Part shown: positions 1 through 9,661 of the stretch, one piece after another
Layout of the letters: the number at the start of each line of letters is the position of its first letter
Position numbering within the stretch: the stretch's first letter is position 1
DNA from: Mucilaginibacter lacusdianchii
Lineage (GTDB): Bacteria > Bacteroidota > Bacteroidia > Sphingobacteriales > Sphingobacteriaceae
Length of the DNA stretch: 64,000 nucleotides
Assembly: GCF_009770985.1 (NCBI RefSeq)
Contig: NZ_WSRW01000004.1
Span: forward strand, 151,539-215,538
Reading direction: 5' to 3'
Translations under genes and position numbers: made by a program
Notes under the pieces: model-generated
Database searches by the model: none
Told to the model about the DNA's origin: nothing
What the model saw: only the letters and a program-made list of their open reading frames with translations

Positions 1-630
1 TTACAATTTACGGTAGATTGGTTTTTGAACGAACGTATACAGCGCGATCTGGAAACCCAGCGCTTGACCGCCGAATTAGCCCTGCTTAAATCACAGATTA
101 ATCCGCATTTTTTGTTCAACTCGCTCAATAGTATTTATTCCCTGGCCTATCAACGGGCCGACAATACGCCCGAAGCCATTTTGAAATTATCAGAAATTAT
201 GCGCTACATGCTGTATGAGTGCAATGATAATAAGGTGGATTTGGCAAAGGAACTTCAGTATCTGCAAAATTATATCGACATGCAGAAGATACGTTTTGGT
301 AAAAATGCTTTTGTTAGCTACCAGGTAGAAGGGGTAGTTACCAATCAGCAAATTGTACCGTTAATGTTGATATCCTTTGTGGAGAATGCTTTTAAGCATG
401 GCGTAGCTAATGACCCACTGTCGCCTATTCAAATTCGAATAACAGTTTCTGATGGGCACCTGGAGTTTTACATGTATAATAAAAAGCATCTGTTAAATCG
501 CGATGCCGCAGGTGGGATAGGGCTTAATAACGTAAAACGCCGGTTAAACTTGCTGTATCACAATAAATACAACCTCGATATAAATGATACAACAGATAGC
601 TATAGTTGCGAATTATCCTTAATTTTATAA
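1..630 (+). CDS. LytS/YehU-type sensor histidine kinase, C-terminal part (cut by left edge)
   Basis: The reading frame is open from base 1, so the gene starts before the window and the TTG at 25 is internal. What remains is a His_kinase domain (PF06580 type): the phospho-acceptor region with the motif QINPHFLFNSLN, followed by an ATPase part with the N-box ENAFKHG and the glycine motif GGIGLNNVKRRL. This class phosphorylates LytTR-type response regulators. The next gene, a LytTR regulator, starts 1 base after this stop, so the pair is translationally adjacent. The sensor and membrane part is outside the window, so the signal cannot be inferred. Confidence 0.9.
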   Translation, partial: LQFTVDWFLNERIQRDLETQRLTAELALLKSQINPHFLFNSLNSIYSLAYQRADNTPEAILKLSEIMRYMLYECNDNKVDLAKELQYLQNYIDMQKIRFGKNAFVSYQVEGVVTNQQIVPLMLISFVENAFKHGVANDPLSPIQIRITVSDGHLEFYMYNKKHLLNRDAAGGIGLNNVKRRLNLLYHNKYNLDINDTTDSYSCELSLIL

Positions 631-631
631 C

Positions 632-1366
632 ATGATCCGTTGTTTGGTAGTTGATGATGAGCCTTTGGCTTTGCACATCGTTGAAGATTACATTGCCAAG
701 GTGCCCTTTATGGAACTGGTTAAATCAACCACCAGCCCTATAGAGGCATTAACGCTGGTGCAAAAAGGCGATATTGACCTGGTGTTTCTGGATGTGCAAA
801 TGCCTGAGCTGACCGGTATTCAGTTTTTGCGCATTGCCAACGGCAAAGCCAAAGTAATTTTAACTACGGCCTACCCGCAATATGCGCTGGAAGGTTATGA
901 TTTGGATGCGGTGGATTATCTGCTGAAACCTATCGCCTTTGACCGTTTTTTTAAGGCAGCGCAAAAAGTGCAGGCCACATTACAACCGGCGGCTAAATCT
1001 GCTGAAAAGGAAGAACCGCAACCAGCCGTTCAGCAGCACGATTTTATTAATGATTTTATCTTCGTAAAAACCGAGCACAAAATACAGAAAGTTTACCTGC
1101 ATGATATATTGTTCATTGAGGGGTTAAAGGATTACATCTCCATATTTACTCCCGCCGAGCGCATCATTACTCTGCAAAATATGAAAAAGGTAGAGGATGC
1201 CTTGCCCGAGCCGCATTTCATCCGCGTTCATCGCTCGTATATTGTGGCGCTCAACAAAATTGACAGCATTGAACGTAGTCGCATTTGTATTGGCGAAAAG
1301 ATTATCCCTATTGGTGATACCTATCGTGATGAGTTTTTCAGGGTAATTGAAGAAAAGAATATTTAA
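632..1366 (+). CDS. LytTR-family response regulator
   Basis: A 244-aa two-domain regulator. Residues 1-115 form a receiver domain with acidic residues at D8, D9 and the phospho-acceptor D54 in VFLDVQMPEL, and a conserved lysine in LLKPI. After a low-complexity linker (about 118-138) comes a LytTR DNA-binding domain (about 140-240) with the typical FIRVHRSYIVALNKI core. It should bind direct-repeat sites upstream of its targets after phosphorylation by the kinase directly upstream. Targets are not visible from the neighbourhood. A strong inverted repeat follows the stop and separates it from the convergent acyltransferase gene. Confidence 0.93.
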   Translation: MIRCLVVDDEPLALHIVEDYIAKVPFMELVKSTTSPIEALTLVQKGDIDLVFLDVQMPELTGIQFLRIANGKAKVILTTAYPQYALEGYDLDAVDYLLKPIAFDRFFKAAQKVQATLQPAAKSAEKEEPQPAVQQHDFINDFIFVKTEHKIQKVYLHDILFIEGLKDYISIFTPAERIITLQNMKKVEDALPEPHFIRVHRSYIVALNKIDSIERSRICIGEKIIPIGDTYRDEFFRVIEEKNI

Positions 1367-1405
1367 ACTATCCTTTCTTTTTTAAAGGGAAGGAATAAAA
1401 CAAAG

Positions 1406-1460
1406 CATAAGTAAACAAGAAAGGCCTGTTATTTTAACAGGCCTTTCTTGTTTACTTATG
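1406..1460. terminator. 26-bp perfect hairpin between convergent genes
   Basis: Arms 1406-1431 and 1435-1460 are perfectly complementary with a 3-nt loop. It lies between the stops of the LytTR regulator (+) and the PlsC gene (-), so it probably acts as a bidirectional terminator. The A- and T-rich outer arms can provide the U-tract in either direction. Confidence 0.8.
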
Positions 1461-1495
1461 TAAGGAATATCATCCTGTAAATTAGAAGTCCTTTC

Positions 1496-2242
1496 TTAGA
1501 AGGCATAGGGGCTAACTTTCTTTCTGATCGTTTCCTCAACCTGGTTTACCAACACCTCGGCTGTTTGTCCGTTAGGTTCAATTGGCGGAAGTACTTCAAA
1601 AGTTAAATGCTCAAAACTGCTCAGCGGATAAATGCCGTATTGTACCATTTTCCAGGCGTTGTTGATGGCAATAGGAACCAGCAAGGCATTTGGACATTTC
1701 TTTAAAATAGTGGCTACCCCGGCCGACTGGAACTTGCGCACTTGTCCGTCTTTAGAGCGGGTACCCTCTGGGAAAATAACAGTAGACCAATTGTTTTCTT
1801 TCATCCGGGTTCCCAGCTTTACCAGCTCGGTGATAGACTGGCGCGGATCTTTACGATCAATATTGGCACCGCCACCTACTTTTAGGTTATATGAAATAGA
1901 CGGGATCCCTTTAGTTAATTCTATTTTAGATATAAACTTGGCATGATACTTCCGTAAATAATAAATCATGGGCGGAATATCGTACATACTCTGATGGTTG
2001 GCAATAAAGATAATTGGGCGGCCCAACGGCAGGTTTTGACGGTTAGTAAAAGTTACCCGGTTGCCTAACAGGTAATAGGTGCTGGTTAAAAACCAGTTTA
2101 ATATATCCACCGATTGTTTATGCGCAGCATATCCCACAAAACGATAGCAAAACCATTGTATAGGCTGAAAAATAACTAGCAGTAAACCAAATGCCGGATA
2201 GTGTATGGCAGATAATATAAAACCGAAAAACTTTTTCATCAA
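1496..2242 (-). CDS. 1-acyl-sn-glycerol-3-phosphate acyltransferase (PlsC family)
   Basis: A 248-aa acyltransferase that should acylate lysophosphatidic acid at the inner membrane to make phosphatidic acid. The catalytic NHxxxxD motif is NHQSMYD at residues 82-88, and the glycerol-phosphate-binding motif FPEGTRS is at 157-163. An N-terminal hydrophobic stretch (about 8-30) anchors it to the membrane. Length is normal for PlsC. Two other, more divergent acyltransferases sit in the carotenoid cluster at 33.8-35.1 kb; this one is the better candidate for housekeeping phospholipid synthesis. Confidence 0.9.
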   Translation of the reverse strand: MMKKFFGFILSAIHYPAFGLLLVIFQPIQWFCYRFVGYAAHKQSVDILNWFLTSTYYLLGNRVTFTNRQNLPLGRPIIFIANHQSMYDIPPMIYYLRKYHAKFISKIELTKGIPSISYNLKVGGGANIDRKDPRQSITELVKLGTRMKENNWSTVIFPEGTRSKDGQVRKFQSAGVATILKKCPNALLVPIAINNAWKMVQYGIYPLSSFEHLTFEVLPPIEPNGQTAEVLVNQVEETIRKKVSPYAF

Positions 2243-2296
2243 CCAGCAAAGTTAAAAAACGCGGTTAATACTAAGAATACAGGGCTTAGAAATTTA

Positions 2297-2324
2297 AAGC
2301 CCTTTCTATTTAGAGAGGGCTTTT
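2297..2324 (-). terminator. Hairpin downstream of Nudix gene
   Basis: Twelve-base arms, roughly AAAGCCCTTTCT and AGAGAGGGCTTT on the + strand, with one G-U pair and a short loop. It lies just past the 3' end of the minus-strand Nudix gene, and its minus-strand copy is followed by a short U-rich run. Confidence 0.55.
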
Positions 2325-2360
2325 GAATAGCAATTTATTTATTTAAAACTTTAGCTAATG

Positions 2361-2924
2361 CTAGATCTTTCCTTCCAGAATCAGTAACTGTACTTTTAAT
2401 ACGGCGGCTACCGTTAGCGAATCGGTGATTTCGTTGTTACATACCATGCGGTATACATCGGCAAAGGGTACTTTGCGTACTACCAGTTGCTCTGTTTCTT
2501 CAGGTTCGGCTTCAAATTGTTCAAGTCCGCGGGCCAAATATACTACACCAGCTTCGTCGCATACAGAGTTAGATAAATGCAGGCGTTGCAATTCAGTCCA
2601 TTCGCTGGCCTTTAATCCGGTTTCTTCCAGCAGCTCGCGCTTGGCCGATTCCAGGGGTTCTATGCCCAGCGGGCCACCACCTTCGGGCATTTCCCAGCTG
2701 TATTGGTTGATTGGAAAACGGTACTGGCCCACCAGGTAAGTATTCATATTCTCATCCAGCGGTAAAACGCCAATGGCTATGTTTTTAAAATGGACCTTAC
2801 CATAAATTCCCGGATTACCAGCGGGATTAAGTACCTGGTATTCGGTTACGCTAATCCATGGATTGTCATAAATGTCTTCCTGACTTTTTATTTGCCATGG
2901 GTTGGTGGTAGTGTCATACTGCAT
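2361..2924 (-). CDS. Nudix hydrolase, ADP-ribose pyrophosphatase-like
   Basis: A 187-aa protein with a complete Nudix box at residues 82-104 (GGGPLG... ending RELLEETGL), the Mg-binding site that cleaves nucleoside-diphosphate-X bonds. The surrounding sequence (IAIGVLPLDENMNTYLVGQY before the box, HLSNSVCDEAGVVYLARGL after it) fits the ADP-ribose/ADP-sugar pyrophosphatase branch. Substrate cannot be fixed from sequence. It is monocistronic between the PlsC gene and the divergent gcvP. A second Nudix protein of the same branch lies at 51.9-52.5 kb. Confidence 0.88.
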   Translation of the reverse strand: MQYDTTTNPWQIKSQEDIYDNPWISVTEYQVLNPAGNPGIYGKVHFKNIAIGVLPLDENMNTYLVGQYRFPINQYSWEMPEGGGPLGIEPLESAKRELLEETGLKASEWTELQRLHLSNSVCDEAGVVYLARGLEQFEAEPEETEQLVVRKVPFADVYRMVCNNEITDSLTVAAVLKVQLLILEGKI

Positions 2925-3017
2925 GACCGTAAAAGTAATAATTCCCCAGTGTCATTATCTACCTAAGGTGAAAAACCTTATCCATTCGCAATAGCATTGT
3001 AAGTATTTGTTTACGCA

Positions 3018-3048
3018 TTGTTACTCAATTGTTAAAAGCGTACCTTTG
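3018..3048 (+). promoter_or_regulatory. Bacteroidota-type promoter of gcvP
   Basis: A TTG at 3018-3020 (-33 element), then 20 nt, then TACCTTTG at 3041-3048, which matches the Bacteroidota -7 consensus TAnnTTTG. The longest open frame would start at a TTG (3029) inside this promoter; the promoter therefore supports ATG 3077 as the true start, with a leader of about 20 nt. Confidence 0.75.
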
Positions 3049-3076
3049 CAGCAAAAAACCAGAGGGTTCCCCGTTC

Positions 3077-5986
3077 ATGAAACTGAATATCGATTACCAG
3101 GAAAAATTTCAAGCCCGTCACATCGCTCCTAACGATGCCGATACTGCTAAAATGCTGAAAACCGTTGGCGTTAATTCGCTTGACGAGCTGATTGATCAAA
3201 CCATTCCGGCCAAAATTAGGCTGCAAAAACCGTTGAATTTACCGGCTGCCAAAAGCGAGTCCGATTACCTGAGCACCCTGAAGCAAACCGCTTCTAAAAA
3301 CAAGGTGTTCAAATCATTCATCGGTCAGGGTTATTATGATGTGATTGTACCGGGCGTTATCCAGCGCAACATTCTGGAAAACCCGGGATGGTATACCCAG
3401 TATACCCCCTACCAGGCAGAAATTGCCCAAGGTCGTTTACAGGCACTGTTAAACTTCCAAACTATGGTAATTGATTTAACCGGTATGGAAATAGCCAACG
3501 CATCGTTACTTGACGAAGGTACTGCAGCGGCCGAGGCGATGTTTATGCAATACAGTCTGCGTAAAAATCAAAAAGCCAATACGTTCTTTGTTTCAGAAGA
3601 ACTGTTTTCGCAAACTATTGATATCTTAAAAACCCGTTCAGAACCTTACGGTATTCAACTGGTAGTGGGCGACCACCGCACGGTTGAACTGACCGATGAG
3701 ATGTTTGGTGCTATTGTGCAGTATCCTGCCAAAGATGGTTCTGTTTATAACTATACCGATTTTGCCGCTCAGGCTCACGCCAAAAATATTAAGCTTACGG
3801 TTGTTGCCGATTTACTAAGCTTAACCTTGTTAACCCCTCCGGGTGAATGGGGTGCCGATATTGTAGTAGGCACCAGCCAGCGGTTTGGTGTGCCAATGGG
3901 CTTTGGTGGTCCGCACGCTGCTTTTTTTGCTACGAAAGAAGAGTACAAGCGCTCAATGCCAGGCCGTATTATTGGTGTTACCATCGACAGCGCAGGCGAT
4001 TACGCCCTGCGTATGGCTTTGCAAACCCGCGAGCAGCACATTCGTCGTGATAAAGCAACTTCAAATATTTGTACTGCACAGGCGTTATTGGCTATTATGG
4101 CCGGTATGTATACCGCTTACCATGGCCCTAAAGGTTTAAAACTGATTGCCGAGCGCGTACATGGTTTGTCTATCTTATTAGCACAATCACTGGAGCAATT
4201 AGGATATCAGCAATTAAACGGAGCTTATTTTGACACTGTTAAGTTTGATTTAGGTAACCTGGCTGGTTCAATCCACGCCGAGGCATTAAACAATGAGATG
4301 AACCTGAACTATAACGGTTCGGTAGTGACCATCTCTTTAGACGAAACTACTTCACCAGAGGATATCAAAACCATTATCCGCTTTTTTGCTAAAGTAAAAG
4401 GCAAAAACCTGAATGATGTAAGTTTTGACGATCTGAAAAATAACATTGAAACCGTTATCCCGGCCGAATTACAGCGTCAGTCATCATACTTAACTCACCC
4501 GGTATTCAACTCGCATCACTCCGAGCACGAGATGCTGCGTTACATCAAATCATTAGAAGCAAAAGATTTATCACTTTGCAATTCTATGATTCCGCTGGGC
4601 TCTTGTACCATGAAACTGAATGCGACTACCGAAATGGTACCGGTTACCTGGGCCGAGTTTGGCCGTATGCATCCATTTGCCCCGGTTGACCAAACTGGCG
4701 GTTATATGCAACTATTTGACGAACTAGACCAGTGGCTGAGCGAAATTACCGGCTTTGCCGCCATGAGCTTACAGCCTAATGCTGGTGCACAAGGCGAGTA
4801 TGCTGGCTTGATGGTTATCCGCGCGTATCATAACGATAGGGGCGACCATCACCGTAATGTAGCGTTGATTCCGGCTTCGGCACACGGTACTAACCCTGCA
4901 TCAGCAGCAATGGCCGGTATGAAAATCGTGGTAGTAAAATGCGACGAAAGCGGTAACATTGACGTTGCTGATTTGAAAGCCAAAGCCGAACAATATAAAA
5001 ACGAATTATCGTGCCTGATGGTAACTTATCCATCAACCCACGGTGTATATGAAGAGGCAATCATTGAAATCTGCGAGGTTATTCACCAGAATGGCGGCCA
5101 GGTTTATATGGATGGTGCTAACATGAATGCTCAGGTAGGCTTAACCAGTCCGGCTAATATTGGTGCTGATGTTTGCCACTTGAACCTGCACAAAACCTTT
5201 TGTATCCCGCATGGTGGCGGTGGCCCTGGCATGGGCCCAATTGGTGTGGCTAAGCACCTGGTGCCTTACCTGCCAGGTCATGCTGTTGTGGATATTGATA
5301 AAGGTAAATCTATTCACGCGGTATCAGCAGCACCTTGGGGTTCAGCTTCAATTTTAGTTATCTCTCACGCCTACATTGCAATGATGGGTGCCGAAGGTTT
5401 AACTGACGCTACTAAATACGCTATCCTGAACGCTAACTACATTAAAGCGCGTTTAGAGCAGCACTACCCGGTATTATATGCTGGTGCTAACGGCCGTTGT
5501 GCACACGAAATGATTTTAGATTGCCGTGCCTTTAAAAACTTTGGTATAGAGGTTACTGATATTGCCAAACGTTTAATGGACTACGGTTTCCACGCGCCAA
5601 CTGTATCGTTCCCGGTAGCGGGTACGCTGATGGTTGAACCAACTGAATCAGAACCTAAGCACGAACTGGATCGTTTCTGTGATGCCATGATTGCTATCCG
5701 TCATGAAATTGACGATGTAGAAAAAGGCTTGTCAGACAAAACTGATAACCCATTGAAAAATGCACCGCACACCGTTACTGTAATAACCGGTAATGAATGG
5801 GCGCATCCTTATACCCGCCAAAAAGCGGCCTTCCCGTTGCCTTACGTGGCGGCGCACAAATTCTGGCCATCAGTAGGCAGGGTTAACGATACTTACGGTG
5901 ATCGTACGCTGATTTGCTCTTGCCCTCCGTTGAGCGAGTACGAGTTTGAAGAAACCGAGGTGAACACCACCGAATGGGGTACCTGA
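3077..5986 (+). CDS. gcvP: Glycine dehydrogenase (decarboxylating), P-protein
   Basis: A 969-aa single-chain P-protein of the glycine cleavage system. It decarboxylates glycine on PLP and passes the aminomethyl group to lipoyl-GcvH. Both halves that are separate subunits in some bacteria are present: the N-terminal half (about 1-440) and the C-terminal half with the PLP lysine K706 in NLHKTFC, followed by a glycine-rich loop (HGGGGPGMGPIGV). The length matches the E. coli/Bacteroidota fused type. I place the start at ATG 3077 because the upstream frame runs through a promoter. gcvT and gcvH are not adjacent. A hairpin terminator follows. Confidence 0.97.
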   Translation: MKLNIDYQEKFQARHIAPNDADTAKMLKTVGVNSLDELIDQTIPAKIRLQKPLNLPAAKSESDYLSTLKQTASKNKVFKSFIGQGYYDVIVPGVIQRNILENPGWYTQYTPYQAEIAQGRLQALLNFQTMVIDLTGMEIANASLLDEGTAAAEAMFMQYSLRKNQKANTFFVSEELFSQTIDILKTRSEPYGIQLVVGDHRTVELTDEMFGAIVQYPAKDGSVYNYTDFAAQAHAKNIKLTVVADLLSLTLLTPPGEWGADIVVGTSQRFGVPMGFGGPHAAFFATKEEYKRSMPGRIIGVTIDSAGDYALRMALQTREQHIRRDKATSNICTAQALLAIMAGMYTAYHGPKGLKLIAERVHGLSILLAQSLEQLGYQQLNGAYFDTVKFDLGNLAGSIHAEALNNEMNLNYNGSVVTISLDETTSPEDIKTIIRFFAKVKGKNLNDVSFDDLKNNIETVIPAELQRQSSYLTHPVFNSHHSEHEMLRYIKSLEAKDLSLCNSMIPLGSCTMKLNATTEMVPVTWAEFGRMHPFAPVDQTGGYMQLFDELDQWLSEITGFAAMSLQPNAGAQGEYAGLMVIRAYHNDRGDHHRNVALIPASAHGTNPASAAMAGMKIVVVKCDESGNIDVADLKAKAEQYKNELSCLMVTYPSTHGVYEEAIIEICEVIHQNGGQVYMDGANMNAQVGLTSPANIGADVCHLNLHKTFCIPHGGGGPGMGPIGVAKHLVPYLPGHAVVDIDKGKSIHAVSAAPWGSASILVISHAYIAMMGAEGLTDATKYAILNANYIKARLEQHYPVLYAGANGRCAHEMILDCRAFKNFGIEVTDIAKRLMDYGFHAPTVSFPVAGTLMVEPTESEPKHELDRFCDAMIAIRHEIDDVEKGLSDKTDNPLKNAPHTVTVITGNEWAHPYTRQKAAFPLPYVAAHKFWPSVGRVNDTYGDRTLICSCPPLSEYEFEETEVNTTEWGT

Positions 5987-6045
5987 TAAATTAAACCCAA
6001 GCAGGTTAGTAGTACGAATTACTAGCCAATTGGTATTTTGAATAT

Positions 6046-6102
6046 AAAGCGTTGTTGTTTGAGTGGCTTGGTATAACCAAGTGATTAAGCAACAACGCTT
6101 TT
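6046..6102 (+). terminator. gcvP terminator
   Basis: A long imperfect hairpin: outer arms AAAGCGTTGTTG and CAACAACGCTTT are perfectly complementary, inner arms around a TATA loop pair with some G-U. It begins about 60 nt after the gcvP stop and is followed by T-rich sequence. Confidence 0.65.
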
Positions 6103-6164
6103 GCGTTATTAGACAATTGGTTTAAAGAACAGCATCTTCCTTTATTATCGTTATAATTGTTAGT

Positions 6165-6599
6165 ATGAAGAAAAGTATTGTATTCTCTTTTGTGCTCCTG
6201 TTTTTGGGTATAAAAACATATGCGCAACATTCTGTGCTTGCATCAGACACCACACTGCAGCAATCGTATAAAAGCAAATATTTAAGCACACATAAAACTT
6301 TAAAAACAGTGGGTTGGGTTTCGTTAGGAACGGGGGTGCCATTAGTTGTTCTTGGGCTTCTTTATGAAATTGGAAGTATAAATAGTTCGAATGGTAAAGG
6401 CTTAGAAAAAACTGGTAACTGGATGATGGCAAGCGGCGCCGGACTTACTGTTGCAAGTATACCCTGTTTTATAATTTCACACCATTATAAAAAGAAAGCG
6501 GCATCCCTATCTTTAGGGAACCAACAGGTTTTTATACCGCAACAATATGGCTTTATTTCCAGAATACAGCCAGCGCTATACTTGAGAATTCCATTATAG
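6165..6599 (+). CDS. Small secreted or membrane protein, function unknown
   Basis: A 144-aa protein with a clear Sec signal peptide (residues 1-21, ending TYAQ) and two further hydrophobic stretches (about 48-65 and 85-103), the second ending in a polybasic HHYKKK. The mature part suggests a small inner-membrane protein. I do not recognise a family. It is monocistronic between gcvP and the helicase gene, with ATG 6165 the first in-frame methionine. I give no function. Confidence 0.65.
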   Translation: MKKSIVFSFVLLFLGIKTYAQHSVLASDTTLQQSYKSKYLSTHKTLKTVGWVSLGTGVPLVVLGLLYEIGSINSSNGKGLEKTGNWMMASGAGLTVASIPCFIISHHYKKKAASLSLGNQQVFIPQQYGFISRIQPALYLRIPL

Positions 6600-6841
6600 T
6601 AACTGTGTGGCTCATAGGTACACGCTTTTAATAGTTGAAATATTAAAAAAAAACACACGCTTCGGTGGCATTTTAAGAATTACTGAATTTATGGCCTAGC
6701 AAATTGCCTGGCAAAACCGGCTCTATTTCTTAACAAGTTGATGTAGCAGCTGTTGTATTTTGATGCCTGTCTTATATAACAATTCTGTACGTTAGTAAGC
6801 AGTGTCGCAACTAAAATTAAGTTGCTTTGTATTATTACAGC

Positions 6842-9442
6842 ATGATTACTAAAGGGCAGCAGGTTATTCACAAATGGTTTACGCAAAAAGGCTGGCAGCA
6901 ATTCCCGTTTCAGCAGGAAATGCAGGATGCCTATTTGGGGGGCTATTCGGGCTTGTTAAATGCGCCCACTGGTAGCGGTAAAACGTTCGCGCTGTTTTTG
7001 CCTTTTTTGGTAGGTTACATTAACCAATACCCCGATACTTATCAAACCCGTACCAACAATGGTTTGCTGATGCTATGGATTACGCCTTTACGGGCATTAA
7101 CCAACGACATCCGTAAAGCCATGCAGGAAGTATGCGATGAACTGGGTTTGCCCTGGCGCGTAGGCACCCGCACAGGCGATACCTCACAAGCCGAAAAGCA
7201 GGCCCTACGTAAAAAGCTTCCTGAAGTGTTGCTTACTACTCCAGAAAGCTTGCACCTGATGCTGGCTCAAAAAGATTATCCCAAATTGTTTCAAAATCTG
7301 CAAGTGGTAGTGATTGATGAATGGCACGAATTGTTAGGTACCAAGCGCGGCGTACAGGTGGAGTTGGGATTATCAAGGCTGAGGGAGTTGTCTGTTGTCA
7401 GTAGTGAGTTGTCAGGCCAAAAAAAAGAACCGATAACCCACAGTTTACAACCCAAAACTGATAAGACACAACTTAAAATATGGGGCATCAGCGCCACCAT
7501 TGGTAATTTAGAGCAGGCCGCCGAGGTACTGCTAGGCAATAATTTCCCACCGGACAGAATACGAATGGTGCGGGCGCATATCAGCAAAAAGCTGCAAATA
7601 CAATCGGTTATTCCAAAGAATATTGAAAACTATTCGTGGACGGGGCATATTGGTTTGAAACTGTTGCCCGAGGTAATGGAGATTGTGGCTGAAAGCAAAA
7701 CCACACTTATTTTTACCAATACCCGTGCGCAATCCGAAATCTGGTATCATGCTATACTGAATAGTTATCCAGAGTATGCTGGCATTATGGCCATGCACCA
7801 TGGTTCGTTAGATAATGAGTTGCGTAATTGGGTGGAGCAGGCTTTGCATCAGGGGATTTTGAAGGTAGTGGTGTGTACTTCAAGTTTAGACTTAGGTGTA
7901 GATTTTCGGCCGGTAGATACCGTTATACAGGTAGGTAGCCCTAAAGGGGTGTCGCGGTTTATGCAGCGAGCGGGTAGGAGTGGTCACCACCCCGGCGCAT
8001 TATCAAAAGCGTATTTTATTCCAACGCATTCACTTGAATTAATGGAGGGTGCCGCCTTAAAGCAGGCCATAACCAACCAAACTTTTGAAAGTCGCGACCC
8101 TATTTTACTGGCTATGGATGTGCTGATCCAGTACATGGTTACACTGGCTGTGTCAGACGGTTTTCGGGCCGATCAGTTATACGCCGAGGTAAAAAGTACC
8201 TTTGCCTATGCCGATTTGCGCCGTAGCGAGTTTGAAGAGCTGCTGGCCTTTATCACCACTGGCGGCGCCACGCTATCGCAATATGATGAGTACCTGAAGG
8301 TGGAAGTGGAAGACGGGTTATATAAAGTAAACAGTCGCCGCGTAGCCATGCGCCACCGCATGAGCATAGGTACTATTACCAGCGAAATGAGTCTGCGGGT
8401 AAAGCTGATGCATGGTGGCAGTTTGGGTACTATCGAGGAAGGCTTTATATCGAGCCTTAAACCCGGCGATACATTTTGGTTTGCCGGCCGTAGTCTGGAA
8501 TTTATGTATGTGAAGGAGATGACAGCCTTTGTCAAAAAATCTAATGTTACCAAAGGGCGTATTCCAAGTTGGGCGGGTGGGCGTATGCCTTTGTCATCGC
8601 AACTGTCGGACGTATTACGGCAAAAGCTGAATGAGGTAGCTTTGCATCAGGAAAAAGATGAAGAGTCTATCGCCTTGCGTTCGCTGTTTGATTTGCAGGG
8701 CCACTTGTCGCACCTGCCTAAACAAAACGAACTGCTGATCGAGGCATTTGAATCGCGCGATGGTCACCATCTTTTCTTTTATCCATTCGAAGGGCGATTG
8801 GTGCATGAAGGTATGGCATCCTTAATTGCCTACCGCATTGGCCAAATTAAAAGTGCCACTTATAGCATTGCCATGAACGATTATGGCTTTGAACTGCTTA
8901 CTGATGAGCCCATTCCGTTGATGGAGGCCCTAGAAGAGGATTTATTCAGAATTACCGACTTGCTTCAGGATATCCAGAACAGCTTAAATGCTAACGAAAT
9001 GGCCCGGAGGCGTTTCCGGGATATAGCACATATCGGAGGGTTGGTATTCACCGGTTATCCGGGTCAGCAAATTAAAAACCGGCATTTGCAGGCATCTACC
9101 TCATTGCTGTTTGATGTATTTGAAGAGTACGAACCTAACAATTTACTGGTACGTCAGGCTTATAACGAAGCGCTGGCTTATCAGTTGGAAGAGTTTCGGC
9201 TGCGTGCTGCCTTGCAGCGCATCCAAAAGCAAGAAATTGTGATCAAGCAAATTCCCCGACCCACGCCGTTTGCCTTCCCTATACTAGTAGATGGCCTGCG
9301 CGAAAAGCTTTCGCTTGAAAGTTTAGAAGATCGTGTTGCTAAAATGGCACGCCGTTATGATGCCTTTGAAGATTTTGATGAAGAGCTGCCCAAACAGAAA
9401 GAACCGATAGTGCGAAAAAGAAAGCGCATCAGGGGACTGTAA
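6842..9442 (+). CDS. Lhr-like, ligase-associated-type DEXH box helicase
   Basis: An 866-aa superfamily 2 helicase. Walker A is APTGSGKT at residues 41-48, motif II is DEWHE near residue 159, motif III SATIGN, and motif VI QRAGRSGHHPG. The downstream part matches the Lhr-type winged-helix and beta-barrel regions of the 'ligase-associated DNA damage response' helicases, usually found with an ATP-dependent ligase, a nuclease and a phosphoesterase. Those partners are not adjacent here. Start is ATG 6842; the upstream TTG lies in a promoter-like TTGCTTTG. Odd: about 27 extra residues sit between motifs II and III (see finding). Confidence 0.88.
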   Translation: MITKGQQVIHKWFTQKGWQQFPFQQEMQDAYLGGYSGLLNAPTGSGKTFALFLPFLVGYINQYPDTYQTRTNNGLLMLWITPLRALTNDIRKAMQEVCDELGLPWRVGTRTGDTSQAEKQALRKKLPEVLLTTPESLHLMLAQKDYPKLFQNLQVVVIDEWHELLGTKRGVQVELGLSRLRELSVVSSELSGQKKEPITHSLQPKTDKTQLKIWGISATIGNLEQAAEVLLGNNFPPDRIRMVRAHISKKLQIQSVIPKNIENYSWTGHIGLKLLPEVMEIVAESKTTLIFTNTRAQSEIWYHAILNSYPEYAGIMAMHHGSLDNELRNWVEQALHQGILKVVVCTSSLDLGVDFRPVDTVIQVGSPKGVSRFMQRAGRSGHHPGALSKAYFIPTHSLELMEGAALKQAITNQTFESRDPILLAMDVLIQYMVTLAVSDGFRADQLYAEVKSTFAYADLRRSEFEELLAFITTGGATLSQYDEYLKVEVEDGLYKVNSRRVAMRHRMSIGTITSEMSLRVKLMHGGSLGTIEEGFISSLKPGDTFWFAGRSLEFMYVKEMTAFVKKSNVTKGRIPSWAGGRMPLSSQLSDVLRQKLNEVALHQEKDEESIALRSLFDLQGHLSHLPKQNELLIEAFESRDGHHLFFYPFEGRLVHEGMASLIAYRIGQIKSATYSIAMNDYGFELLTDEPIPLMEALEEDLFRITDLLQDIQNSLNANEMARRRFRDIAHIGGLVFTGYPGQQIKNRHLQASTSLLFDVFEEYEPNNLLVRQAYNEALAYQLEEFRLRAALQRIQKQEIVIKQIPRPTPFAFPILVDGLREKLSLESLEDRVAKMARRYDAFEDFDEELPKQKEPIVRKRKRIRGL

Positions 9443-9661
9443 ATCGCATATTACTTTACGCTTTAAATTACATTTTTCCCATTGGGGAATGTTATGGCCA
9501 ATATTTCCACAAGCATGGCTATTGGGGTGGGGAAACACTTGCTCAAATTTAACAATATCAGTTAATATAGCCCTTTTCGAACGGTTTAGAGCGTTTTTTT
9601 ATCATGGAACGCTGTTTGTCTTATACTTATCAGAATTGATTAAACTATTAAACAAAGAGAT

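Noticed and set aside
1632..1946. 104-aa open frame on the + strand inside the PlsC gene
   Set aside because: It is the antisense shadow of the acyltransferase gene, without a signal peptide, motif or promoter of its own.
3029..3076. TTG start of gcvP 16 codons upstream
   Set aside because: The TTG at 3029 lies within the promoter (-33 to -7), so those codons are probably upstream of the transcript.
6827..6841. TTG start of the helicase
   Set aside because: The TTG is inside a -7-like TTGCTTTG; ATG 6842 gives the family's normal N-terminus.
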